Shown piece after piece: positions 31,133 through 40,068 of a DNA stretch of 64,000 bases. The notes under the pieces were generated by a model, which saw only the letters and a list, made by a program, of their open reading frames with translations, was not told the origin of the DNA and ran no database searches. The stretch is from contig NZ_SJJR01000008.1 in NCBI RefSeq assembly GCF_004331455.1, forward strand, positions 1-64,000, read 5' to 3'. Positions within the stretch are counted from its first letter, which is position 1; every line of letters starts with the position of its first letter. The position numbers and the translations under genes were made by a program. Source of the stretch: Micromonospora zingiberis. GTDB lineage: Bacteria; Actinomycetota; Actinomycetes; Mycobacteriales; Micromonosporaceae.

Positions 31133-32095
31133 GTGAAACAGCTCAGCCCTCCATTGCTGTGGCTGCGGAATGGTCCGGAAGAGGTCCAGAGCCTAGTTGC
31201 GGGCCTGGACCTCGTTCGGACCGCCGCGCACGAGGACGCCAGCCACGCCTGGCTCTGCATGATCGCCAATGGCACCGCGCACTACCTGTCCACCTACGCG
31301 CCGACGGAACTGCTGTCCAGGCTCTATGCCACTAGAAACGAACTGTACGGCGTGGTCGCCCCGGTCGGCCGGCTACGCACCGGCACGGATGGTGGCCTGG
31401 TACTTGACGGGTGCTGGCGGTTCGGCTCGGGCTCTCACCGGGCCGCCATCATGGCGATGGGATGCGCGCCGGTAGCGGGACGCCGCACCACCGTCCTCGT
31501 CAACCGCCTGCTGCTCGAGGTGACGCACCCATGGGAGGGACCGGGCTTGCTCGCTACCGCCAGCCACACCCTACGGGCCAACGGTGTCCGCGTCTCGCCG
31601 GCAGAGGTGGTCGACATGACGGACATCCCGGCCGGTCGACCGATCGGAATCTACGCCGACCCGGACCTGTTCCTGGCGAACATGCCCGGCGTGACGCTCG
31701 GGCTCACCGAACGGCTGCTGGCGCTGCTCGGCCCGGGTCCGGCGCCCGGCGTCTGGCAGGCCACCTACGCCGAAGCAGCCGCCCGCAACACCCTCGCCCG
31801 GCGCGGCTTGGCCGCCATGCTGCACAGTTTCGACACGGCGGCCCGGGCGGGAAAACTCACGCTGTTCTCGCCGGCGTTGCGGCAGGAGTTCCTGCTGATG
31901 TTGAGCGCTGCCTTTCACATCGGGCTGGATGCCGCGCTCGCGCTGGCACAAGGATGCGACTCGACGGACCCGGAGATCCGGCAGGAACTCGAGCAGGCGC
32001 GGGTCGACATCGCGACGATGCGACCGCACGGCGCGATGCGACCGTCCAGGTTGGTCAACCCGGGTGCGTCGGCCCCGGCGGGGAGGCCTCGATGA
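31133..32095 (+). CDS. Acyl-CoA-dehydrogenase-like flavoprotein in the lanthipeptide operon
   Basis: A 320-aa protein starting at GTG 31133, 25 bp after the precursor gene. The segment YGVVAPVGRLRTGTDGGLVL then DGCWRFGSGSHRAAIMAMGC matches the flavin-binding beta domain of the acyl-CoA dehydrogenase/HpaB-like superfamily (GxxxxxDGGxxLxGxWxFxSG). A helical C-terminal domain follows (TYAEAAARNTLARRGLAAML, LTLFSPALRQEFLLMLSAAF). It is about 60-80 residues shorter than usual because the N-terminal helical domain is reduced. Its stop overlaps the LanB ATG (ATGA), so it belongs to the operon. It probably oxidises or reduces the modified peptide or a sugar. This kind of enzyme is not standard in class I lanthipeptide loci. 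Confidence 0.7.
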   Translation: MKQLSPPLLWLRNGPEEVQSLVAGLDLVRTAAHEDASHAWLCMIANGTAHYLSTYAPTELLSRLYATRNELYGVVAPVGRLRTGTDGGLVLDGCWRFGSGSHRAAIMAMGCAPVAGRRTTVLVNRLLLEVTHPWEGPGLLATASHTLRANGVRVSPAEVVDMTDIPAGRPIGIYADPDLFLANMPGVTLGLTERLLALLGPGPAPGVWQATYAEAAARNTLARRGLAAMLHSFDTAARAGKLTLFSPALRQEFLLMLSAAFHIGLDAALALAQGCDSTDPEIRQELEQARVDIATMRPHGAMRPSRLVNPGASAPAGRPR

Positions 32096-34821
32096 CCTCG
32101 GCTCCGATGCTGTCGACGCCGGGTTGGTGCCTGCTCCGGATTCCGGTACTGCCGGCGGCGCCAGCTGCCGCCGCACCCGAGGGCCTGGCACGGCAACTGC
32201 TGGACCTGGCCATCGACTACGCGACCGTGTTCCAGCGCGCGGCGGAGGAACACCGGGACTGGCAGGACCCGGCGACCCGACTGGCCGTCTACGGCAGCCG
32301 GGCGAGGTACCGGCCAACCCCGTTCGGCGTGTTCAGCCTGAGCCTGCTCGCCGACATCAGCGACAACGACGGCGCCGCACCGGCCACCCGACTCGATCTG
32401 GAGACCGATGTCCGGCTGCACCGCCTCGACCTGCCGAAGCAGACCGGCCGCTGGTTCGTCAATCCCACCCTCACCGCCGCGCACGGCCGATGGTCCTATC
32501 TGCACCCGGACAAGGGTGGGGTCACCTCGATGTCGGACGCCCCGGGCGTGCGCCAGCTCGCGGAGCGATTCGCCGCGCACCTCGCCGCCGCACCCCGATC
32601 AGCGCAGGAATGGGCGACCGTGCTCGGTGGCGACACCCCGTTCGACCTAGGGGTACGCCAGAGATTGCTGCTGCCGGAGCAGGCGCCACCGATACTGACT
32701 GACCCGGCCGCCCCGACCGCGCCGACCGAGGCCGTCAAGGCGGCGCTGACCGCCGAGCGGCCGTTCCGGGACGACCAGTTCGTGGACGCGTTCAGCGAGG
32801 TCCGGGCCCGAGTGCCCGACGCGGCTGCGGCGGCGCTACTGGACGGCGCCGCACAGCTTCTGCGAGCACACTGGCGACCCCGGCGACTCGACCGGGTGCG
32901 GGACCACGTGGCCGGCGCCTACAGCGGCGGGGCCGTGCCGTTGGTGTGGCTGCTGACCGCTGCGGTGGACCACCCGCTGGGCAGCTGGCGGCGGCAGGAA
33001 GCCGAGGTCGAGGACGCCGACCGCCTGGCTCCGACCCGACGGCTGTTCGTGCCGCGGACCCGCCGCGACAACGGCGCGGTGCACTGGTGGCAGGAAGCGC
33101 TCACGCTGGACCAGTGGCAGACCCGCCGCACTCCGCCCCCCAACGCCGCCGTGGTCACCCAGCCGCAGTTCGGGATGGCCAACGGCGCGCTGCTGGCCGA
33201 GCCGGTGGCCGGAGCGGACGCCTGGCTCAAACTGGTCCTGCCCGGCTTCTGGGGCGGGCCCGGCGCCCGGCTCAGTGAACAGCTGGGAATTCCGGAGCCC
33301 GAACTCGGTCCGACGGTCCCCGGCTGGCTTCCCGTGGAGCTCGGGTGGGTACCGCCGGATCGGCGGGCGCCGTTGGTTCGCCGGCCCGAGAGCGGATTGC
33401 CCCGGCTCAACCTCAACCTGCCGTACCGCGCCGGTGACCTGCGACTAGCGGATCTGGCCGTGACCATGACGGCGGGACGGCTCCAGTTGGTGCACCGGTC
33501 CGACGGACGCCACGTGCAGCTTCGATGGGACAGCCCGTTGACGTTGAGCAACAAGGTCAACCCCTGGTCGGTGCAACTGCTGGGACTGCTGCTGGACGAG
33601 GCCCACGGCCCGGCGCTGGCCGCCGACCCCAGCCTGTGGGCGCCGCCGGGCGCGATGGTCCCTCGCATCACCGCCGGCCGTTGTCTGGTGGCTCGGCGCA
33701 GCGTCGTCCTGGACGCGCAGCACCGCGCCGATCTGCTGGCCCTGGCCGAGGACCCGGCGCAGTTGTGCGACGTGCTCACCGAGGTGGGGCTCGGGCCGCA
33801 GCTGGAGGTGAGCGAGGGACCGGATGTGACCATGCGGTTGGATCTCACCGACGCCACTCAGCGGTGGTGGTTCACCCGGCGGCTCCGTCGCGAGGGTCTG
33901 CTGATTCTGCACGAGGCCCTGCCGGTGGCGACCCTGATCGAGTCGGAACTGGGCGGGCACATCCACGACGTGTGGGTGCCGTGGCTGCGCCCGGATCCGC
34001 AACCGGTCAGGCCGATGTCGCCGACCCGGCTGGTGGACCGGCAGCCGGCCGAGGACCCGGAGTGGACCAGCTGGTTCGTCTACGCCCCGGAGCGGGTGGT
34101 GGAGCTCTGGCTGGCGCGCACCGAAGTGATGACGTTGATGCGCCGGGCGCACCTGTTCTACATCCGCTACCACGACGACCGGCCGCATCTGCGGGTACGG
34201 GTACACCGAAGCGTCGACGCCGCGCCGCTGCTGGCCGACCTCCGCGCCCACCTGGCCGCGATGGTGCCGCAGCAGCCCTGCGAGGTCGAACTCCGCACCT
34301 GGACCCCAGAGGACTACCGCTACGGAGGTGCCGCGCACCGGGCCGATGCCATACGGCTGTTCTGCGCCGACTCCGCCTGGTGGGCGCAGCGGCTCGCCCC
34401 CGGCCCTGACCAGGCCGGCAGGTACACGCAGGCGGTGGCCCGGATCGCCGCCTGGTGCCGGCAGCTCGCCGGCGACGATCAGGCGCTGACCCTGCTCTGC
34501 GGGCTGCGCGGGCTGGACCCACGGCTGCCCAGCTCGCGGGCTCAGCGGGAGTGGATGGCAACCTACCGCGCTGCTCGGCCGGACCTGGAGCAGGCCCTCG
34601 ACGCCACGCTCGCCGCGCCGGAACCTGCCCTGGACTACCTGGCCGGCCTGGACAGCGACGCCTATGCCACGGCGCTGAGCAGCCTTGTCCACATGAGCGT
34701 CAACCGTGGGTTGCCACTCGGCCAGGCGACACCTCGCGAGCCGGAACTTGTGCTGGCGGCGGCGCGGTTGTTGAAGGGACGGCAGGCGCGGGCAACCCGA
34801 AGCGGAGCGGTCGATGGCTGA
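32092..34821 (+). CDS. lanB: LanB lanthipeptide dehydratase (full length)
   Basis: A 909-aa class I dehydratase. The glutamylation domain occupies about the first 600 residues: RARYRPTPFGVFSLSLLADI, GLPRLNLNLPYRAGDLRLAD, and the region around QLLGLLLDEA and VPRITAGRCLVARRSVVL. The elimination domain (SpaB_C/thiopeptide type) covers about the last 270 residues, with WTSWFVYAPERVVELWLART and HLFYIRYHDDRPHLRVRVHR. It should use glutamyl-tRNA to activate Ser/Thr of the precursor and eliminate to dehydroamino acids. I chose ATG at 32092: GGGAGG just upstream, 4-base overlap with the preceding gene, and homology starts there. Both domains are in one chain, unlike split LanB systems. Confidence 0.93.
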   Translation: MTSAPMLSTPGWCLLRIPVLPAAPAAAAPEGLARQLLDLAIDYATVFQRAAEEHRDWQDPATRLAVYGSRARYRPTPFGVFSLSLLADISDNDGAAPATRLDLETDVRLHRLDLPKQTGRWFVNPTLTAAHGRWSYLHPDKGGVTSMSDAPGVRQLAERFAAHLAAAPRSAQEWATVLGGDTPFDLGVRQRLLLPEQAPPILTDPAAPTAPTEAVKAALTAERPFRDDQFVDAFSEVRARVPDAAAAALLDGAAQLLRAHWRPRRLDRVRDHVAGAYSGGAVPLVWLLTAAVDHPLGSWRRQEAEVEDADRLAPTRRLFVPRTRRDNGAVHWWQEALTLDQWQTRRTPPPNAAVVTQPQFGMANGALLAEPVAGADAWLKLVLPGFWGGPGARLSEQLGIPEPELGPTVPGWLPVELGWVPPDRRAPLVRRPESGLPRLNLNLPYRAGDLRLADLAVTMTAGRLQLVHRSDGRHVQLRWDSPLTLSNKVNPWSVQLLGLLLDEAHGPALAADPSLWAPPGAMVPRITAGRCLVARRSVVLDAQHRADLLALAEDPAQLCDVLTEVGLGPQLEVSEGPDVTMRLDLTDATQRWWFTRRLRREGLLILHEALPVATLIESELGGHIHDVWVPWLRPDPQPVRPMSPTRLVDRQPAEDPEWTSWFVYAPERVVELWLARTEVMTLMRRAHLFYIRYHDDRPHLRVRVHRSVDAAPLLADLRAHLAAMVPQQPCEVELRTWTPEDYRYGGAAHRADAIRLFCADSAWWAQRLAPGPDQAGRYTQAVARIAAWCRQLAGDDQALTLLCGLRGLDPRLPSSRAQREWMATYRAARPDLEQALDATLAAPEPALDYLAGLDSDAYATALSSLVHMSVNRGLPLGQATPREPELVLAAARLLKGRQARATRSGAVDG

Positions 34822-35893
34822 GGCCGATGCCGCCCGGCGACTGCTGCGTCGGCTTGTCGCCGAGCTACGGCGGCGGGGGCACGCCAGCCCGACGGCGGCA
34901 GCAGCCCTTGCCCTGCTCGCGTCCCGGCTGGGTCATCAGGCCCTGGCGGCGTCCCTGACGGAACTGGCCCTACGCGGCGGGCAGGTGCCCGACTTTCGGG
35001 TGGGCTGGCTGCGCCACCGGCTGGTGGGAGAGTGCCTTTCACCAGGCCCCGGCCACGCCGAGACACTGGCCCGGACCCGGGCGGAGGCGGACGAAGTGCT
35101 CGATGCCTTCTACCGGTACTACGTCGAGGCCGGTGACGTCGATCTGATCAATGGCGCCGGGGGAGTCGGGATGGCCCTGTGGGACCTCGCCGACGAGGCG
35201 GCTCGCGCCAGGATGACACAGCCCATCACCGAGATCGCACGCTGCATCATGGAGCAGGACTCGCCCGGTCTCTACCACGGCCGCAGCGGCGGCATCCTGC
35301 TGCTGCGGATGCTCGACCGCCGCTACGGCCAGGACCAGCTGACGACCGCGGCGGTCGACGCACTGGTCCGGCATCTGGCGCAGCTGACCCCCGCCGCGCC
35401 CGACACCGGCTGGTTGGGCATGGGCGGCGTCGGCCTGTGCTACGGCCAGCCTGGGATGCTGACCGCGCTGGGGCCGGAGGTTGACCCGGCGGTGCTGGCG
35501 AGATTCGTCGATGCGGCCGTCACCGACCCGGCCCTCGATCGGCTGGATGACCTGCTGGGCGATGTCGACGCCGACCTGACGGTCTGCCACGGACTGGCCG
35601 GGCTGAGCCTGGTCACCAAGCTCGCCCCCGGGTGGCGGGAACTGATCGGCCCAGACCGCCGGACCCGGCTGGCGGTCCGGCTGGCCCACCACCTCGACCA
35701 GACCAGTGACCAGGCGATAGCCGCCATCTTCGACACGCCGTTCCTGCTGTCGGTGCTCGAGGGGACGCTCGGAATGGCGTTGACGCTGGCGGAGACCGAG
35801 ACCACGTCACGGCCATGGTGGGGGGTCTGCGTGAGTCTCGGTGACGGATCGGCCGCCGTGGCCGGCGGCAGAGCAATGGAGAACAACCGATGA
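34814..35893 (+). CDS. lanC: LanC lanthionine cyclase
   Basis: A 359-aa cyclase of the LanC alpha/alpha-barrel family. The zinc ligands are present: Cys209 in GVGLCYGQPG, and Cys258-His259 in TVCHGLAG. The GLYHGRSGG and WLGMGGVG repeats mark successive barrel segments. It adds Cys thiols to dehydroamino acids to form the thioether rings. It overlaps LanB by 8 bases at its start and the transporter by 4 bases (ATGA) at its end. Confidence 0.95.
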   Translation: MAEADAARRLLRRLVAELRRRGHASPTAAAALALLASRLGHQALAASLTELALRGGQVPDFRVGWLRHRLVGECLSPGPGHAETLARTRAEADEVLDAFYRYYVEAGDVDLINGAGGVGMALWDLADEAARARMTQPITEIARCIMEQDSPGLYHGRSGGILLLRMLDRRYGQDQLTTAAVDALVRHLAQLTPAAPDTGWLGMGGVGLCYGQPGMLTALGPEVDPAVLARFVDAAVTDPALDRLDDLLGDVDADLTVCHGLAGLSLVTKLAPGWRELIGPDRRTRLAVRLAHHLDQTSDQAIAAIFDTPFLLSVLEGTLGMALTLAETETTSRPWWGVCVSLGDGSAAVAGGRAMENNR

Positions 35894-37977
35894 CCATCAA
35901 CCTACAGACCGAAGACAACGACTGCGGCGTGTCGGCCCTCGTCGCCAGCCTGCGCCTGCAGGGACACCAGTTCTCCGAGCCACAGTTGCGGGATGCGCTG
36001 GCAACCCGGGGCGCGCTGTCGCTCCAGGACCTGCGGGACACCTGCGCCGCGGTGGTGGGCGTGCGCTACCGAGGCCGGCGGGACTTCCCGTTCGCCGAAC
36101 TGACGCCGGGCACCATCATCCACCTGCGCGTCGATCACTTCGTGACCGTCGAACGATGGCGAGGGCGGCGGGTACGGATCTTCGACCCCTCGGTCGGGTA
36201 CCTGTGGCTGACCGAGGCCGCGTACCACGAGAAGGCCAGCAGCTGGGTGCTGTTGCCCGCCACGCCGGCCCCGGCGGCGGGCGCGCCTCGGCGTCCGCGG
36301 GCCGCGACCCGGGCCGCCTGGCTCTGGCCGATGCTGCGCTCCGGGCAGATCACGTTCCGGCAGGTCGTACCGGTCCTCGCGATGAGCCTGCTGCTCTACA
36401 CCGGCCTGACCCTGCTCAACATGATCCTGCTGCCCTACCTGAACGAGGTAACCGTCGCCGGCACCGTCGCCACGGGCACCCTGGTCACCGCGCTGGTGGC
36501 GTTCAGCGTCGCGGCCAGCGTGCTGTTCTGGCTACGACACCGGCAGATCACCTCTCTGGGGCTGTCTTTCGACCGGGCCATGCTGCGTGAACTGGTCGAC
36601 CGGCTGACCCGTACGTCCGCACGCACCGAGCTGACCTCCGGCGACGTGCTGCACCGGGTGCAGAGCGCCCGCGCCGTACGGGAGGCCGGCAGCGGTCTGG
36701 CGCTGTCGCTGTTCACCGACATGGTCGCCGTGGTGATCCTGCTGGCGTTCATGGCGACGATGTCGCTGCCGCTGACCGGCGTGGTGGCCGGCGTCGCCGC
36801 CCTGCACATCGTCCTGACGATCCTCGGACGGATCCCGATCAACCGCCGTACCGAGGAGCAACTGCAACTCGACGCCGAACTCCAGGACCTGCTGATCAGC
36901 ATCTCGCAAGGGTTGACCACCTACCGAGGGCTCGGGGCGATCCCACACCTGCAGGTCGAGCACTCCCAGCGGCTGGACCGGCTGCAACGGTCGATCCGCG
37001 AGCTCGAGTACCGGCTGGCCTGGGTGTACGGGCCGAGCAGTGCCCTGCGGTTCGCCGGCCTGTACGTGATTCTCGTGATCGGCTCGGTGCTCCTGTCGGC
37101 AGGTCTGGTCAGCACCGGAGAGCTGTTCGGATTCCTCACCCTCGGGGGTACGGTGCTGTTCTCGGTCACCACGATCGCGCAGAGCCTCACCACCGCCGCC
37201 ACACTGGAGCGGCAACTGCGCTACGTGACAAGTCTGTTCACGTTGCCGGTGATGGAACGGGGAACCCGCACCGAGCCGGTAGCCGACGCCCCGGCAGTGC
37301 TGCTGGAGGGCGTCCGGGTGCACCGCCCGAGGGAGCATTTCGACCTGCGGCTGGACCTGCGGGTCGAGCGGGGCGAGACGGTAACCGTCAGCGGTGCCAG
37401 TGGAGCCGGCAAGTCCACCATGGCCCAGATCATCAGCGGCTTGGACCCGGCGCCCGCAGGGCAGGTGACCGTCTACGGAGTGCCGATCGCCGACTGGGAC
37501 CCGGATCGGCTCCGCCCGCAGGTGTGCTACGTCCCGCCCCGGTCCGACTTCCTGCACACGACGATCCGGGAGAGCCTGTCCAGCGGGGCGACCGACATCA
37601 CCGACCAGGAGATCCACGACCTGCTCGCCGTGCTGGAGCTGACCGAGGTGATACGCCCCTTGCGGCTCGGGCTGCGCACCCGACTGCGGATCAACGGCTC
37701 GACCTTCAGCGCCGGAGAAGTGCAGCGCTTCGCGTTGGCCCGGGCGCTGCTGCGCCGACCATCGCTGTTGATCCTCGACGAGGCGACCAACTCCCTGGAC
37801 CGGGACCTGGAACTGCGGCTGCTCGCCGAAGCGCGGCGGCGGGTCGAGACCCTCATCGTGATCAGTCATCGCCCGGTCGGTGAGCACCTCGACAGCCGGC
37901 ATGTTCGGATCGTGCGCGACGACACCGGCGTATCCGCGCTCGAATCGACGGCGGCCGCGGCGGTCGTCAGTGCCTGA
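35890..37977 (+). CDS. lanT: Peptidase-containing ABC transporter (C39, LanT/PCAT-like)
   Basis: A 695-aa membrane protein with three parts. An N-terminal C39 peptidase has catalytic Cys12 in NDCGVSAL, His83 in RVDHFVTV and Asp99 in IFDPSVGYLWL. A six-helix ABC membrane domain covers about 150-440. The ATPase has Walker A GASGAGKST near 501, a degenerate signature FSAGEVQRFALARAL near 607 in place of LSGGQ, and Walker B LLILDEATNSLD. It should cut the precursor after Gly40 and export it. C39-bearing transporters are typical of class II lanthipeptides; here one serves a LanB/LanC (class I) system and matches the GG site of the precursor. The next gene starts 8 bases before its stop. Confidence 0.93.
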   Translation: MTINLQTEDNDCGVSALVASLRLQGHQFSEPQLRDALATRGALSLQDLRDTCAAVVGVRYRGRRDFPFAELTPGTIIHLRVDHFVTVERWRGRRVRIFDPSVGYLWLTEAAYHEKASSWVLLPATPAPAAGAPRRPRAATRAAWLWPMLRSGQITFRQVVPVLAMSLLLYTGLTLLNMILLPYLNEVTVAGTVATGTLVTALVAFSVAASVLFWLRHRQITSLGLSFDRAMLRELVDRLTRTSARTELTSGDVLHRVQSARAVREAGSGLALSLFTDMVAVVILLAFMATMSLPLTGVVAGVAALHIVLTILGRIPINRRTEEQLQLDAELQDLLISISQGLTTYRGLGAIPHLQVEHSQRLDRLQRSIRELEYRLAWVYGPSSALRFAGLYVILVIGSVLLSAGLVSTGELFGFLTLGGTVLFSVTTIAQSLTTAATLERQLRYVTSLFTLPVMERGTRTEPVADAPAVLLEGVRVHRPREHFDLRLDLRVERGETVTVSGASGAGKSTMAQIISGLDPAPAGQVTVYGVPIADWDPDRLRPQVCYVPPRSDFLHTTIRESLSSGATDITDQEIHDLLAVLELTEVIRPLRLGLRTRLRINGSTFSAGEVQRFALARALLRRPSLLILDEATNSLDRDLELRLLAEARRRVETLIVISHRPVGEHLDSRHVRIVRDDTGVSALESTAAAAVVSA

Positions 37978-38809
37978 GGGAGTACGTGGTGTCCACGCCT
38001 ACTGGCAGCTACCCAGCCGGCTGCCCCGGGCCTACCAGCAGCTGTCCCGGGTCACCTGGCTGCTGAGCATCCGCTCGTGGCAGCGACACGCCGGGCCGAT
38101 CACGCTCTACGCCGACCCGCCGACGATGGAATGGCTCGACCGACTCGGCTGGCTCCGCTGCTACGACCAGATCGAGACGTTGGACGACCGGGACCTCGAC
38201 CAGCGCTACGACCGAGTCGCCTGTTTCGCCTTGCCGAAGCTGCTCGCCCTGGACCGGTTCCCTGACGCGACGCTGGTAGACACCGATGCCTACCTCCACA
38301 GCTCGCTGCGGCTACCCGCCACCGGATCGGTCTTCGCGCATCTGGAGCACGGCGACGCCGACTTCTACTCCCGGCTGCGGGAACTACGCAACCCCGCCCA
38401 GGTGGAGCTGCCCGACTCGCCGCCAACGGTCGGCAACACCTCGCTGTTCCGGGCAGCCAACGCCCACCTGGCACGCCGGATCAGCCACGCCGGACTCAGC
38501 TTCCTGGCCGACAACCCGAGCACCCCCGGCCGCGATGTCCACCTGCACATGACCGTCGCCGAACAGGTGCTCGCCACCCACCTGACCACCGTCGCCGGGC
38601 AGCAGGTGGTCAACCTGTTCGACGCGCTCTGGTGCCCGCGGACGCTGCGCTGGCTGACCGAACCACCCCGCTTCGGCCATCTGTGGAACCTCAAACGAGG
38701 GGCGCCGGCCGCGCACCTGCTCGCCGCGTACGTGTCAGTCACCCGGACGCTTCAGCACGACTACGGCGTCGCCCCGGACCGGGTACGCGCAGTCATGGAG
38801 CGGATATGA
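37970..38809 (+). CDS. Glycosyltransferase-like protein with DxD motif
   Basis: A 279-aa protein from GTG 37970 (PEGVRGVHAYWQLPSRLPRA). It shows a GT-A-like layout: a capsular-type N-terminus (VTWLLSIRSWQRHAGPITLY), then DRFPDATLVDTDAYLHSSLR with a DTD motif for metal and nucleotide-sugar binding. Further on come PTVGNTSLFRAANAHLARRI and HMTVAEQVLATHL. It resembles DUF6734-type or GT32-like proteins more than standard GT2. It overlaps the transporter stop by 8 bases and the oxidase start by 4. It likely transfers a sugar to the lanthipeptide or extends one. Confidence 0.65.
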   Translation: MPEGVRGVHAYWQLPSRLPRAYQQLSRVTWLLSIRSWQRHAGPITLYADPPTMEWLDRLGWLRCYDQIETLDDRDLDQRYDRVACFALPKLLALDRFPDATLVDTDAYLHSSLRLPATGSVFAHLEHGDADFYSRLRELRNPAQVELPDSPPTVGNTSLFRAANAHLARRISHAGLSFLADNPSTPGRDVHLHMTVAEQVLATHLTTVAGQQVVNLFDALWCPRTLRWLTEPPRFGHLWNLKRGAPAAHLLAAYVSVTRTLQHDYGVAPDRVRAVMERI

Positions 38810-40068
38810 TCCCGACCGAGCTGCTCGATCGGCTGGCGAACACCGGCGCCGAGGTGACCCGGCCCACCGGATCGACCGTCCCCGGTGGACTGTTCCCGGA
38901 CTGGGTGCTGCAGCCAGAATCGTTGGCGCAGCTCACCGCGTTGGTCCGGATTCTGCACGCCAGCGCAGTGGACTGGCGAGTAGACGCCCGTGGCCGCAAC
39001 TGGGGGTACGACGACTCCCGGGTCCGCGAGCCCGGACTGATCGTCCGCCTCGCCCGGTTGGACCGGTTGGATCTCGATGTCGAACTCGGCCTCGCCACAG
39101 TGCAACCCGGGGTGACCTTCGCGCAGCTCAACGAGGCGTTGCAGGCCGCCGATGCCCGTTACTATCTGCCCTCGCCGGGCTCCGGCCCGCACACCTCCGT
39201 GCTCGGCAACGCTCTGGAGCGAGGCCTGCTCGCCGGCCTCGGCGAGCGGGAACGCCACTGCCGAGACTTCCTCGTCCTGCGACGCGACGGTGAACTCACC
39301 CGTTTGGGCTGGGAGGAGGCCGCCGACGACCGGGTTCGGCGGGCGCTACCGTATCCACCCGGCCCACACCTGCAAGGGTCACTGTTCCAAACCGGCGGGT
39401 ACGGACCTGTGGTGGTGGAGCTGACGCACGTCCTGCCGGTGGCGACGGAGCTGACGACCGAGCCGGTGCTGCTCGCCGGTGCCGAGCTGACCGAGGACCT
39501 GTTGCGCTGTTGGCGGGACCTGCTCCTGGGCGAGTTGGTGACCTCCACCATCCTCGCCTCGCCAGCCCGCCGCCGTGCTCAAGGCATCACCGTCAGCTAC
39601 GACGGGCTCGTCCTCAACCTGTATATCGCCGCCACTTCGGCCACGATGCTGCGCGCCAAGGTCCTCGACGTGCAGCGGCTGGCCCGCCAACACGGGCAAC
39701 GGCTGGCCGCACGATTCGGTGGCGGCTACGACGACCTGAGCATCCTCGGCGGCGATCGGAACCATCCGGAGGCGGTCGGCCACCTTCCGGAAGGGCTGGA
39801 ATGGCAGACCGCGGCGTTGCCGTTCATCCCTTCGGTCGTCGCCGCCTTCGCCCGGGCAGTGCGGACGGACCCGCTGCTGGCGGACATTCCATGGACCCTG
39901 CGCCCGCTCGATTCCCGGGCGTTGGTCTGGCTGGCACCGATCGTCTACCGCAAGGAGAACTCGGACAGCGTCGCGTTGCTGCGGCGTCGGGTGGCCGCCG
40001 TCGCCCGGCTCCGCGACGAGTTCGCCGTCCCGGCCTACCGGTCCGGCGCCGTCCGGAGCGACCGATGA
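38806..40068 (+). CDS. FAD-linked oxidase (PCMH/VAO type)
   Basis: A 420-aa flavoprotein of the vanillyl-alcohol-oxidase fold. The FAD domain reads VLQPESLAQLTALVRILHAS, DARGRNWGYDDSRVREPGLI and LATVQPGVTFAQLNEALQAA. The next part, SPGSGPHTSVLGNALERGLL, takes the place of the usual pyrophosphate loop, where many homologues have a GGxxxTNAxG string. There is no Fe-S cluster and no berberine-bridge C-terminal motif. It could oxidise a sugar hydroxyl, a Tyr (the precursor ends in Tyr) or another side chain. The ATGA overlap at the start and the 4-base overlap with the next glycosyltransferase tie it to the operon. Confidence 0.78.
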   Translation: MIPTELLDRLANTGAEVTRPTGSTVPGGLFPDWVLQPESLAQLTALVRILHASAVDWRVDARGRNWGYDDSRVREPGLIVRLARLDRLDLDVELGLATVQPGVTFAQLNEALQAADARYYLPSPGSGPHTSVLGNALERGLLAGLGERERHCRDFLVLRRDGELTRLGWEEAADDRVRRALPYPPGPHLQGSLFQTGGYGPVVVELTHVLPVATELTTEPVLLAGAELTEDLLRCWRDLLLGELVTSTILASPARRRAQGITVSYDGLVLNLYIAATSATMLRAKVLDVQRLARQHGQRLAARFGGGYDDLSILGGDRNHPEAVGHLPEGLEWQTAALPFIPSVVAAFARAVRTDPLLADIPWTLRPLDSRALVWLAPIVYRKENSDSVALLRRRVAAVARLRDEFAVPAYRSGAVRSDR

